Part shown: one piece after another, positions 22,701-34,300 of the stretch
Numbering within the stretch: the first letter of the stretch is position 1
Layout: each line of letters begins with the position of its first letter
Assembly: GCA_015501605.1 (NCBI GenBank)
Contig: JADNRZ010000003.1
Span: 930,001-994,000, forward strand
DNA length: 64,000 nucleotides
From: Panaeolus papilionaceus
Lineage: Eukaryota; Basidiomycota; Agaricomycetes; Agaricales
Reading direction: 5' to 3'
Program-made: the position numbers and the translations under genes
The notes under the pieces: model-generated
The model's input: only the letters and a program-made list of their open reading frames with translations
What the model was told of the DNA's origin: nothing
The model's database searches: none

Positions 22701-24816
22701 CTAAATACACCCTCCAATATTACCTCGACTTCGTCGACCAGCTCGTGAAGGAGGGTATCCACGTGCTTTGCGTCAAAGACATGGCTGGTCTCCTCAAGCC
22801 AGAAGCTGCCACACTGTGGGTTCAACTGAAAATTTATTCTCCACAAATAGTAGCAACTCACACTAAATGTGTATTTCAGGCTTATTGGTGCAATCAGGAA
22901 GGCCCACCCCGATCTTCCCATCCATGTGCACTCTCATGATACCGCTGGTATCGCGGCTGCAAGCATGATTGCTTGTGCGGCTGCTGGTGCTGATGTCGTT
23001 GATCTTGCCATTGACAGTACGTCCGAATACATATTTTTGTCAGTTCTTACTGTTGACACATTATTTGTTCATGCCTACAGGCATGTCAGGTCTGACATCT
23101 CAGCCTTCCATGGGAGCTGTCTGCATGGCTCTGGAACAAACTAAGCTGGGAACTGGTATCCGTTATGAAGATATCCAGGCTCTCAACTCTTACTGGAGCC
23201 AGGTCCGATTGCTCTATTCTTGCTTCGAAGCCAATGTCCGCGCATCCGATTCCAGTGTCTTCGAGCACGAAATGCCTGGAGGACAATACACCAACTTGAT
23301 GGTAAGAGGAAACCCATGGAGACGGGATATTTTGAGCAGGGATCTGATCATTCGCTCTACAGTTCCAAGCTTCTCAGCTCGGATTGGGAACCCAATGGAC
23401 AGGTGCGTCGTTTTCCAGTCACCGCAACTTATTTTACTGATCGCACATTACATAGTGATCAAGCAGAAATACGTCGAAGCTAATGACCTCGTGGGTTTCT
23501 TACTTTACTTTTATATTTGCACGAACAAGCAGTGCTAACATTCATTTCTAGTGCGGAAACGTCATCAAGGTCGACATTCATTTACTTGTCTTCGGGGCCA
23601 ACGTATTGACATCTTATCTGAACAGGTTACGCCTTCATCCAAGGTTGTCGGCGACTTCGCCCAATGGATGACTTCCAACTCGTTCTCCAAGCAGGATGTC
23701 ATTGACCGCGCCGACCAACTTGACTTCCCATCGTCCGTTGTTGAATTCTTCCAAGGTTACCTTGGCCAGCCCGTTGGTGGATTCCCAGAACCCCTCCGAT
23801 CCAAAATTATTCGCAACAAACCTAGAATCGATGGTCGTCCTGGTGCTACAATGGAACCTTTGGACTTCAAAAAGATCAAAGCTGAGCTACGGAGCAAATT
23901 CGGCAAGCACATCACCGACGCAGACGTCACTTCCTACGTCATGTATCCCAAGGTTCGTGCTGTTCTGTTGACCCATGCCTGTGAAAGAGAGGAAGGGAAA
24001 AGCTGAAACAGTGTAATTCCAGGTATTCGAGGAATACCAGGGCTTCATTGAGAAGTACGGAGATCTCAGGTAAGTCCATTGCAACTACATAACCCATCTC
24101 AGATTCGCTAACGGTCTGAATTTCTGTTTTGCGCAGTGTGATTCCCACTCGTTACTTCTTGGGACGACCAGATGTTGGCGAGGAGATGCACATCTCTATT
24201 GAGAAGGGTAAGACGCTGATCATCCGCCTCATGGCTGTCGGCCCCGTCGTTGAAGGTCGCGCTCAACGTGATGTCTGGTTCGAGGTCAACGGAGAGGTCA
24301 GTGTCCTGGACCTCCGAGATCTTTGGGACTCATGTTTAAGAAACGACACTTATAGATTCGTGCCGTATCTGTGGAAGATAAGAACTCGGCCGTTGAGACC
24401 GTTTCTCGCGAGAAGGCAACCTCCGACCCTGGCTCTGTTGGCGCCCCCATGTCTGGTGTCGTGGTCGAGGTCCGAGTGAAGGAAGGCCAGGAGATCAAGA
24501 AGGGCGACCCGGTATGCGGTAAGTAACTCTGTTTATTGTCTTCTAGTCATCATCTGATCATCGTTACTTCCTATTCAATAGTCCTGAGCGCCATGAAGGT
24601 GGGGAATTTTGCTTCTTCATATCTGAAATGTGTGTCTGAATTTTCTTTGACAGATGGAATCCGCTGTTACTGCTCCTGTATCTGGCCACGTGAAACGCGT
24701 AGTCGTTCATGAGGGTATGTATTTTGGAACAGTGTTATTTCTGCGCATTTTACTTATACTTCTTTGCAGGCGACTCTATCAATCAGGGCGACTTGACCGT
24801 CGAAATCGTACATTAA
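19702..24816 (+). CDS. pyc: Pyruvate carboxylase
   Basis: Biotin enzyme that carboxylates pyruvate to oxaloacetate using ATP and bicarbonate; cytosolic in most fungi. About twenty introns interrupt an ORF of about 1,190 aa. Domains in order: biotin carboxylase with the ATP-grasp loop [10 protein letters not shown] and [18 protein letters not shown]; carboxyltransferase starting near [16 protein letters not shown], with [35 protein letters not shown] and [10 protein letters not shown]; then the biotin carrier domain with the AMKM biotinylation site. The lysine (codon ends 24598) and following methionine (24654) are separated by an intron, and NYFENM depends on a 5-nt exon (22543-22547). The stop (TAA, 24814-24816) follows [10 protein letters not shown]. 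No obvious mitochondrial presequence: the N-terminus [15 protein letters not shown] is not strongly basic. Confidence 0.97.
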
Positions 24817-25071
24817 TTTTAGGGGGAGGCAGTATTTATCGCTCTCTCAACACGCTTTAAGGGAATCGTACCATGTCAATGTAGACAGAACTTTTTGTGT
24901 ATAGCTAGTTTTCAATTCATCTTGCAATTATCGTTTCGTATCTTCTATCTGATTGGGGAATACACCCTTTGGTGATATAAGTATAGGTGTGAGTTTGCGT
25001 GGGGTTTGTACGGGACTGTACAAACGCTACGAAATGGACAGAGCTGGTCTAACCAAATGTAGCTGATCAGT

Positions 25072-26464
25072 TCATAATTCAATGCATCGGGCAGCTTGCT
25101 TCAAATGTTGAAGACACTCTTCATGAAGCTCTGTAAGGATATCCTGTAGAGATAAGGAGTGAATTGGGTTGATAAATCGGTATGTATCAAGACAAAAGAA
25201 CCAACCCTCGCCGGCAGAACTTTATTCACGAGACCTACGCTCGCACCTGCCCAGATAACCATTCGGTTGGCATCCCCAGCTTTCGTCGCCAATGAGGTTT
25301 TTTCTCGCAGGGTATCTATGTCCACTCCATTTTCAAAATCTTTAACGGTATCTATTGCAATTGAATTAGAGAAGCAACAAAGCTCGAATGATGCGAGTTG
25401 GCTGTTACCGTTTCGTAACCCTCTGCCGTCAACACCAGCTGGCCACCCTAACGTATTTCGGGCGTAATCAAAGGCCATAGATCGTGTTGACATCGAAGAG
25501 TCGGCGGCGATGAGGGCGTTCTTTTGTGACTCCATGTAGAGACTTTCGTTGCTCAGCAGGAAACGCGTCCCAATAACCACGCCAGAGGCGCCAAGTGCAA
25601 GGAGCGACGCAATTTGTGCCCCAGTAGACAGACCTCCTGCTGCAAGGATGGGAATACCCCTACTTTCCGGGACCAGAGCTTTCAGCAAGGGGAACAGGGT
25701 TAAAAGGGGAAGACTAGATCCGATACCGTGTCCACCTGCTTCATTGCCTGTAGAAAATATTGTGCGAGCACAAATATGTTAGACGTGTTTGGAGAGGAAT
25801 GCAAACGCCACGGGCAATTCATACCTTGGACAATAATGGCGTCAACATGCCAAACGTCCAACGCTAACTGGAGTTGTTCAGGCGTGGACAGTTGAACGAA
25901 TATTTTGACACCATGACGATCATGACGTCGAATGTATTTAATCCATCGACCAATATCTGCACCAAATGCAAGCCAAACCGCTTTGACCCGTGCTTCCAGT
26001 ACAGTATCAATCGCTTTTTCAGCCTCGGCGATAGGCGCTTTCTCCAGCAACCAGACAAGAAAGCCAACCCCAATTGGCAATGTGCTAGCTTCACTAAGCT
26101 GTAGCACCTCGCGCGCAATCTTGATGTCGTTTTGAAGGACCTCGAGAGGACCATAACCTTGATTTGAAATTATCAGGGCATAACCAAGGTTGGAACAATG
26201 GTGGAGGCTGACCCGCACCTATAAACCCAAATCCTCCGGCTAGAGAAACTTGGGCAGCCAACGCTCCTGATAGGTCAGTGTGAACATCAAATTAAAAATA
26301 CTGCGACAGATTGTTGTCGAATACCTCCACTGGCACCGGCCATTGAAGCGCTGAGAATAGGGGTTGTAATACCTGACACCGATCATGCATTAGATGTTGA
26401 AGGTTTGAGGATTGATCTGCCACAAACCTAACAATTTAGAGAGGTCTGTGGTGATGGACTGCAT
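25072..26464 (-). CDS. Nitronate monooxygenase-like flavoprotein (NMO / 2-nitropropane dioxygenase family)
   Basis: FMN-dependent TIM-barrel enzyme; family members oxidise nitronates such as propionate 3-nitronate, though many fungal paralogues have untested substrates. The start ATG is at 26462-26464 (MQSITTDLSKL). It is followed after an intron by GITTPILSASMAGASGG and then LAAQVSLAGGFGFIGAG, the family's N-terminal phosphate/flavin region. The core carries IGVGFLVWLLEKAP, VDAIIVQG, then NEAGGHGIGSSLPLL with the His expected in the active site, and GIPILAAGGLSTGAQIASLLALGASGVVIGTRFL for FMN binding. About six introns; predicted length about 350 aa. The 3' end is spliced to DILTELHEECLQHLKQAARC and stops at 25072. 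It converges on pyruvate carboxylase with a 255-bp gap. Confidence 0.88.
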
Positions 26465-26859
26465 AACGAATATTTTCAGAGAAGAGTTAACTGGATTTAA
26501 AGCGCCGTTCCTTCTTGACTTATATCACAATATCATCGGGGACATATGAGCAGAAGCATGAGTCATGCTAGTTCATGTGATACCCAAATTTAACACGGAT
26601 TTGTGAATGATATGTAAGTAGATGATTAAGAGCTTTCTGAGGCTGACAGTCGCTGAAAATTAAAACAAAACATCCCAGTGAATATGTTATGTATCGGCTT
26701 GAGCTCAACGGTTCTTGACTGCTGAGTCGTACGGTGTATTGTAAGATGGTTGAAATAATTTCAATGCCAGTAAATGTTTATTTGTTCTTGTTTGATCAAA
26801 AACCCATTCTTGCACTAAGCTTGCGCCCTCATCTACCTTGTTCGACGCGTTTGCCCAAC
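26465..26859. other. Divergent promoter region between the flavoprotein gene and SmB
   Basis: This 395-bp AT-rich spacer separates two genes transcribed away from each other, so it should contain both promoters. No further motif stands out. Confidence 0.55.
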
Positions 26860-27639
26860 ATGGTTTGTCCATTATCCTTTGTCGAGATAACGCGGCGATT
26901 TAACTGATCTCATTATGTTTCATTCGTTTGATATAGCCGCCGCCAAAATCTAAGGGTGGAAAAATGCTCAGTCTCATCCACTGGAGACTGAAAGTTACGA
27001 TCAACGATGGTCGCGCCTTGACTGGTCAACTCCTCGCATTCGACCGTCATATGAACTTAGTTTTGGCTGAATGTGAAGAGTTCCGTAGGGTGAGACCGAA
27101 AAAGAAGGCTGGAGAGGAAACAGCGCCTGAACAGGAAATGAAACGCACTCTTGGGCTGGTAATTCTGAGAGGCGAAACTGTCGTCAGTATCAGTGTCGAG
27201 GGTCCTCCTCCAGTTGTGGAAGACGACAAGAAAAACGCGGTATGTTCAGTTCCTTTCTTGCATTGGTAGTCCCTGATCTTGATTTCCCATTAGCTTCCTC
27301 TCGGTCCTGGTCGTGGAATGCCTGCCGGTCGTGGTATGGGCATGATGCCTCCCAGTACGCATTTTTTCCATTATTTAAGCGCTTATATCAAGTCCAACTT
27401 CTCTTATCTAAATCCTTAGTGGGTCCACCTTCTTTGCAACGACCGCCCATGTCGTTTGGACCTCCTGGAATGTCTGGACCTCCACCTGGCTTCAGACCAC
27501 CTGGCTTCCCTCCTGGTATGCCATTTGCCCCACCTCCTGGTTTCGCTGGTCCTCCACCAGGGTATGATTCTTTAAATATGATTTTAGTTCCTTCCTTCTT
27601 ACCAATATGTCCTATAGGTTCCAGCCCCCTCCCCAATAA
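26860..27639 (+). CDS. smb1: Spliceosomal Sm protein B (SmB/SmB')
   Basis: Core Sm-ring subunit of U1, U2, U4 and U5 snRNPs in the nucleus. Exons: 26860-26862, 26937-27239, 27294-27354, 27420-27561 and 27618-27639 (531 nt, 176 aa). The first coding exon is the ATG alone, then MPPPKSKGGK leads into the Sm fold. Sm1 motif: WRLKVTINDGRALTGQLLAF with DRHMNLVL. Sm2 motif: LGLVILRGETVVSISVEGPP. An insertion of charged residues (VRPKKKAGEE) sits between them, as in other SmB proteins. The C-terminal half is Gly/Pro/Met-rich (PPGMSGPPPGFRPPGF), the usual SmB tail that contacts splicing factors. Use of the internal ATG at codon 11 would also give an Sm fold, but the spliced start matches the conserved lysine-rich N-terminus. 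Confidence 0.92.
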
Positions 27640-27718
27640 TCATCTCGATCAGAGTCGAATTAGCGATCAAGAGCACTTCTTGGCTTGCCTGTGTATCTGT
27701 GTGTAAAATTTACGGGTC

Positions 27719-28386
27719 ATGTCTTGTACAAGCTTTGGGGGGTATACTTTTGGTACCATTATTTCATTGTATATTTCTCGTTCTATATCCCTGTCTATTT
27801 CATTTAGACATGGCCACAAGGAAGGGAAACAGGGACTGTTATTACTTACAGGTTGTCGCAGTACGTCCCAACTGAACCTGTAAGCGACGTGGTTCCTGCA
27901 GATGAATTTCACGAGTTGTTCCCTGAAATACTTCATTCGGTGTTTGAACACCAGTCCCGTCGCCCTGCATTGAAGCGAATCATTTCCGAGAATCGGGTGC
28001 GTCTGTAACTCTACTTTTGCTTCCTGAAGGTGTCCAATGCTGTTCGAGTCCTACTTGCCTGGATGGAATTCGCAATGCCATCGCGCACCAGTATGTAAGC
28101 TAGCACCTCGACATAATTTATTCTCACTCACTCACCTTACTCGACGGTCACGTACAGAAGAGCAAAGATGGGCAAATGACCCAATTGTCATTGCTTTTTC
28201 ACTCTCACCCACAGTGGTCAGTTGCAAACCCTCATGAGGAATGCGCAAGCCATGTGTGTTGAAAGATGGACGATAACTTTGTCAAGTCAAGGTCAGACAG
28301 CCGTGGAAACAAGTTTCCTCGACCCTCGTTTCGGCTTTCATCCCGGTCATTTTAAAACAGATTCTTCTCGATTGCAAGCTTTCTAG
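27719..28386 (+). CDS. Hypothetical small protein, four-exon model
   Basis: I do not recognise this gene. A consistent model has exons 27719-27741, 27852-27996, 28030-28094 and 28215-28386, totalling 405 nt (134 aa), with GT-AG introns and phases that match at each junction. The second exon encodes LSQYVPTEPVSDVVPADEF then HELFPEILHSVFEHQSRR; the last encodes NAQAMCVERWTITL and FLDPRFGFHPGHF before TAG at 28384. Composition looks protein-like: balanced charges, aromatic residues and few low-complexity runs. There is no signal peptide or membrane segment. Splicing of the third and fourth exons is uncertain, because an alternative frame (LDGIRNAIAHQY) is also open there. It could be a real small gene or a truncated relic of a larger one. 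Confidence 0.4.
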
Positions 28387-31300
28387 TCCTCCACCCCTTA
28401 CCACGCGTTTGCTAGTCGTGACGCATTCCTACAGACCATTGGCCCTTGTAAAACCGTGATTTGGGCCCGCGGGTCAACCTATTTATTTCGATTAACATTT
28501 TTTAAACGAATACTGTTCAGTCAACTTCTTTATTTTTAGGGCGTCAAAGGAACTCGACACACATGTATCACTATATCTCGACGGCGTTTAGTTAGAAGAA
28601 TGCAATAGATATGACTTGACTATCTAACATTGATGGAACACCAGGTATTTCGTTGTGAAATTTACGTTGTGAATGAGAGGTTGAATGTTGTTTGCAGCTC
28701 TCCTCTGCAAGGCTCTTCCTCTGAATCTAGATTCAACATTACAGCTTCGGAGTTCCCTCATTGATCTTAATTCAAGTGGTTGAATGTGTTCGCTTATATA
28801 AATCAGCCCGCGATTTGCTGCTGCGGACACAGTTCCAGGAATTTAAAGACACAACTGGCTGGGTATCAAGCGCGTGTTGCTCCGATTGATCAATAACACA
28901 CAGAGGGAACTAAAAGCTCAAACTCCTTCAAGATGTAATGTCGTACAAGGGTTTTGCAACTCCCGTCTCACAGTGTGCCCAGACTCCTGGTAAGTGTTCA
29001 GATGCCCCACTAGGATGTCGAGTAATTGAATAGTTCTTCCAATCAAAGCTTCGAATCCCACAACGACTACAGTATGTGCACGGTTTTTGCCCATTGTTAA
29101 TTGCTAGCTAAGCGCTTTGTATTTGTCAAAGGTCAGCAGGTCAACACCCATCATCGGCAGGTATCTGAGGCGACGGCTACTCGGATATCTGCACCTCCAG
29201 ATTTTCTTGGCTGTTCAAAACGCTCCGGTTCGAAGAGTATAATTTTCTCGAAGCTCAAAGGCAATGGATCTGATCTGACTGCTGAGACGTCCTAGACACG
29301 GTGTCTGCAGCAACAAGTGACATTGAGTCATGCCCCGGTGCTAGGAAGGACGAAGGACACTGATGGTTAACCCTACCGGGGAGAATGTCCAGATGTTCGT
29401 CAGCTGCTTCAGATGCTTCGGTTGGCCTCCTGTACCGTATTATATTCAAGATAAGGTTGAAATAAGCACTATAAACTGCGAGGGAACTAGGAACTTATTG
29501 AAAACTTAGTTACATACGCTCTCCGGACTCAATGGTACCCAGATATCGATATGTCAGTAGTCGGAAATTTTTGGGTTTGATGCCACTGCTCGGTTGACGG
29601 CCAATGGTCGGGTCCAAGCAGAGTCAGTGAGAGGCCCCGTGAGGGAAAATGCATGGAGAGTTTGTGACTTCCAGAGTTGGGGATCTCATTCACCCACATG
29701 CAATTGGCGAATTTCCTTTACAGCGAGCCTAAGAGCTATGAAAGAGGTTACAGTTACAAATTTGTTGCTCAACCTAATTATTTCCCGACCTAAAGAGAGT
29801 CTTAAGGAAAGTGTTCTAATAATTATACCTTCTTTGGCTTTCTGCGCAGACAAAGAGTGCTGCCCGCGGCCCCCCTTGGAGATGCCCGAGTGGCTGTCGA
29901 ATTGGCGAATTTCCGACTCCAGTAAATACTTATATCGCAATCTGCTAAACCAGCTTTTATGATATGTCGCACCCCCATCATACAGCTAAGTATGCTTCGC
30001 GATGGTCAACTTAATTCATTCCCAAACGGCATCGACAGAGTCGAGGTCACCAGACGCAGCCGTCATGCGCCTCAGACCTCGTCAAGTCTTGGCAAAGCCA
30101 CGAGGTTCTCATCTTCTTCATTCGGATGTCATTCTTCTGACTAGTGTCTCCACAGAGCTCTAACACATTCCCATCCTATTTGTGCCTAGGCAGTACGGTG
30201 GCTGTCATCCTGTTTACCTAGGACCCTAGAGATGGACAGTTGAACTGTAAAATTTGCTTGACATCGCATCTGTTCATATCGGGCCCAGTGCGCCTTTTAC
30301 GGTTCCGCTATAAGGTGGCTCAATAGTCGCCATCTACCGTTCAAAACGGGTTAGTGTTCTGCGAATGTAAAGAATGATGGGCAGAGGGAGCGTATGCGGT
30401 CTGATTTAGACCACAGATGATATCTATTGGGTTGTCTCGTTGTTCAGACACTGCCCGACGATGTAACAGAATTCGACTGTACCCTCACTATATATATCTC
30501 CAGCTCAGAGCTCCTTCCAGAATCCAGACTGATATCGCATCCATCGGGACTGTCACGCGTGCTTTGACATTGGTTTCAGTTATCCACTTTTTCTCATCGG
30601 TGACTTATTGTCAAAAACGTCTGCTTCTGCCTTCCCTAAGTCGACCCAAGTATTGATTACCATTTCAACTTTCCCATGAGTACAAGAGTACCCGACCTCG
30701 TAATAATAATTTATCCTCTGAGTTGCCAGAACGGCATAGGTGATTTACATACAAACCTACTTCTCAGGCTCCCTAAAAAAACGAAAGGTATCCCGTCAGA
30801 ACCACGCCAACCGACGTCACACGTTCCTTGTTCCTACCCTCTTGACGCACTACAGAGCTAGAATCACCGCTGCTAAGCGTCCAAGTTATCTTGACTCGCC
30901 ACAATTGTCCAGATTGAGCCTGTTCCGAATCTAATGGGTTCAGAAAAGGTATTGTCAAAGTGTCATCACGATCTCATCAATGATCATAAAGATACAAAGA
31001 TGATCTGTCCATTGCCATCGGAAAACGTGAAATGAGGTTACCTGTTCACTTTATCGCCTCGATAGCGGAGTTGCTTGACAAGATCGTTCGAATGAGGCAA
31101 CATATTTACTCTTCTACGCGTCGTGTTACTATAGGAAGCAAAAGACGTCTCATCCCTGTGCGATTATAAGAAGCTAGTAGCTTGACTTCATGGCACCGTC
31201 GCGTAGGTAAACCAATAGAATCTTATCCTCTCTCAAAGGGTGTCACAACAAAGTGGTTCGAGGTAGCGACAAGATTGCGAACAAAGGATAGAAGACGCAT

Positions 31301-34300
31301 TGGATTGAATCTCAGCAGGCCGATCCGAGTCCCACGAATCAGACATGATATCCCACTTCGTTGAGATGATCTGCGAGATGAGTCAAATGTTGCACCGTAC
31401 TGTGCCAGAGGATCTTTGAGCCCGAGTGGTCGAATTCTCAGCTCAGGCACACATCACACTCTTAGACCAAGGCCGAGCTTGGCTCGACGCTTGAGCGCTT
31501 GAGCGCCAATTAGCCGAGTCACTTTTTATTTCGAAGCGTCACGGATAACTATAACCTGCAGAGAAAGCTCTGATGCCTCTCCCCTCTGAGTGACTTTGAA
31601 TTGTCTACGTTTACATCATCACAAATTGTGGTGTCTCGATATTTGTGGATTTAATCTCCGTGAGTATCAACAGCATAACGGTTCCGCATAACATCTCCCC
31701 AAAGGTGGGGCCGTCATTTCTCAACGCTCTATGCCGTTATGAAGACAATGCGTCGAATCGTATTTCCAGCATTCAGGTGACACAATTGGGGTTCATATTC
31801 CCTCATTCACGCTCCCGCGCGGATATTAAAAGATAATAATTGCCATTGAGATCGTTGTATAGGTATCGTTCCTCTCTACGAGATTTGTTAACTATGTATA
31901 ATTAAATTTCAATAGTCTGCGGACCGCCCACGGTAGCCTTTGGCGGTTAATACAAGGCTTTACATGTCCAATGATGTTCATAAAACGTCGTAATTCAATG
32001 CCTCTAACCCGAGTAGCTCTTTGACCGGTTTTGACACAATCCAACGTGCTGGCAAGTGGATCGGTACCGCTCTTTTATGATGAGGTCATAGTGTTAATCC
32101 TCAAAGTAAGACAAAATACCTTTGATAAAATTATGCTTCCAAGCGTAGAAGAAAATTTAACGGCCAGTGGTTGGGTGCGTGCGTTCTCATAAGCCGCATC
32201 ATAAGCCTAATAGCTCTCAAATTACTACAGGGCACCTATATCTCTAATTTAACGACAGCAATTTGGCTAGTTGACACTGTGTGCATAAATAAACTGCGGG
32301 ACAACTATGAGCATGTTCCATCATGATCCATCGTTTTCGTTGTCACTATTATTGATAGTACGGCAGGTCGAGGCATTGTATAAGGTTCCATGGAGAGTTA
32401 TTGAAGGAAGGAGACCGGAGATGATCCAGAGATACCATCCTGTGATTTGGGGGCCATTAGAGGATGTATATATATGGTTGCGACGGCGGCCGAAGTCGGC
32501 CGTCATTGCACAAAGTGCGGGAGTGTGCGTCAGAGGGTGCAAACTTTCTTTGACGGATCTATAATTCAGGATGGGCGGGCGTGGACCCATGATTTCATTG
32601 ACATCCAATTGCTAGGGGATATGCTATGTCCATATCCCATCGGATGGTTAAACATCGGGCCTGAAGACGTCTTACATACCTAATTACGCCGTACAAGGGA
32701 GCTCGAATGACCGCTCAACCCGAAGGTATGTATTCGTGTAGGACCTTGACTGGGGACTCTCCGTACTTAAATCTAAACGAGTCTCTGGTAACCTTTGTCA
32801 GCCAGCCTCTCGGGATGATTGATTGCTTACAGGCCAGAACAGCGCTCGTTGATGAACAGCTGTGCGTTGAGAACCCTGGAAGACCCCTTCTATCCAAGAA
32901 CTCTGAACTTTGTATCAAGCTAAACCACAAATATCTGGAGGGAATTCGTTGTGGCGATATACTTAGTATTAGGGCGGCGCAAGATGGTGTACGCAGCTGA
33001 CAGCGGGACGGTTGACAGACTGCACTGTCCTTGGCCAATGAATATTGGGATACACGCTCACATCTTGCCATTGAAATTTGTCATGGAATTTGTCAATCGA
33101 CAGTAATTGCATCCAGTGTAGCCCCACAGACATTTGTGATTTTAAAGTTCCAATCCTATCGAACGTTTTGAAACTGACAAGATTCCATCATGGTGTCAGG
33201 CCTCGCTTGATAATTGAATAGGATGTTTTAATTTTGGTATAGCTATCCAAAACGGTGAATCGAACGACTGTTATCTCAAGCTTGTTCATATTTTGAAAAA
33301 CATCCAGGGAATGGTGTTGCCATTGGGTAGAAGTGTGAATTTCTCCATGTCGATATCCACTATAAGGACCGAAACCATACAGGCCTATCGTATTTTCCAT
33401 CCAATCATTGCCCACTGGTCGCAAGGTCCCATCCTGGACCAGATCTCCTACACGCAATTCGCAAAGCTAATGAACGTCGAACGGATCGCGATGAGATTGT
33501 ACAGTTTACCATATTTGTTGATGAGTGCATCGAACAGTGCAGCATCATGAGGGAATGTGTTGCTCAAGAAGGAGATAATTCGAAGCAAGAAAAACTTCGT
33601 TTGTCCTTCGTTTAGGTATCCTTCTTCACGATTGTATCATGATCGAGTCTTGTCACTTAGCAAACAAAAGCCCAATAATAGCCCATATCACGACATGCGA
33701 ACACATACTATGTCAGAAGGAAGAATGCGCCAAGTCCTGGAGTTGCTAATTGTAGATCGAAGTGGTATGTGCGTGGTTAAAGAACTGAATTAGAGGGTCT
33801 GGATAAGCTGGAGGTTGGTTGGAAGTACGGATGGGGGAATGTACGCATGATGCGAAGATGCTGCACCCGCCCAAACTCATGTTCAGCAACCGTCAACCCC
33901 GCGATGAAAACGGATACTACAGGGAGTGTATATAGTTGATAAATCTGGGGAAGTCCATGGGATATTTTCGTGTCCCACTCTGAATGTACCAACTTTAATG
34001 GGGATGGATGGAGTGTGTGGGCACGGGGTAGTCGTGTCAATACTGGTGATCCGGGACCGTCCCAAGAAAAAAAAATAAGAAACGATTAGAGGCCGGTGTG
34101 AAGATATTGGCGTTGACAGCGGAACGCGATAGCGACGCGGTAGGCATTGCGAAGCTTTTCAGGACAGCGGCTGGATGCACGTTTCCGTAAATTAACGTTG
34201 TACGAAGAGAGTCATGATTTCCTCTCGCTGTTATCTAGAACAATTGTTCTTAGATGCTCAAATTAATATCTGGTGCAATGAAAGCATCCGGATACGATGG

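Noticed and set aside
19702..26464. Possible metabolic gene cluster (pyruvate carboxylase plus nitronate monooxygenase)
   Set aside because: Neighbouring genes are housekeeping and unrelated in pathway. The two genes merely converge; there is no synthase, P450 or transporter set.
29702..29912. 15-bp direct repeat AATTGGCGAATTTCC about 196 bp apart, considered as element ends or target duplication
   Set aside because: No terminal inverted repeats, coding capacity or longer homology between the copies; a chance match of this size is plausible in 64 kb.
32485..32505. Small GGCC-GAAGTC-GGCC hairpin
   Set aside because: Short GC palindrome without repeat partners or gene context; no reason to assign a function.
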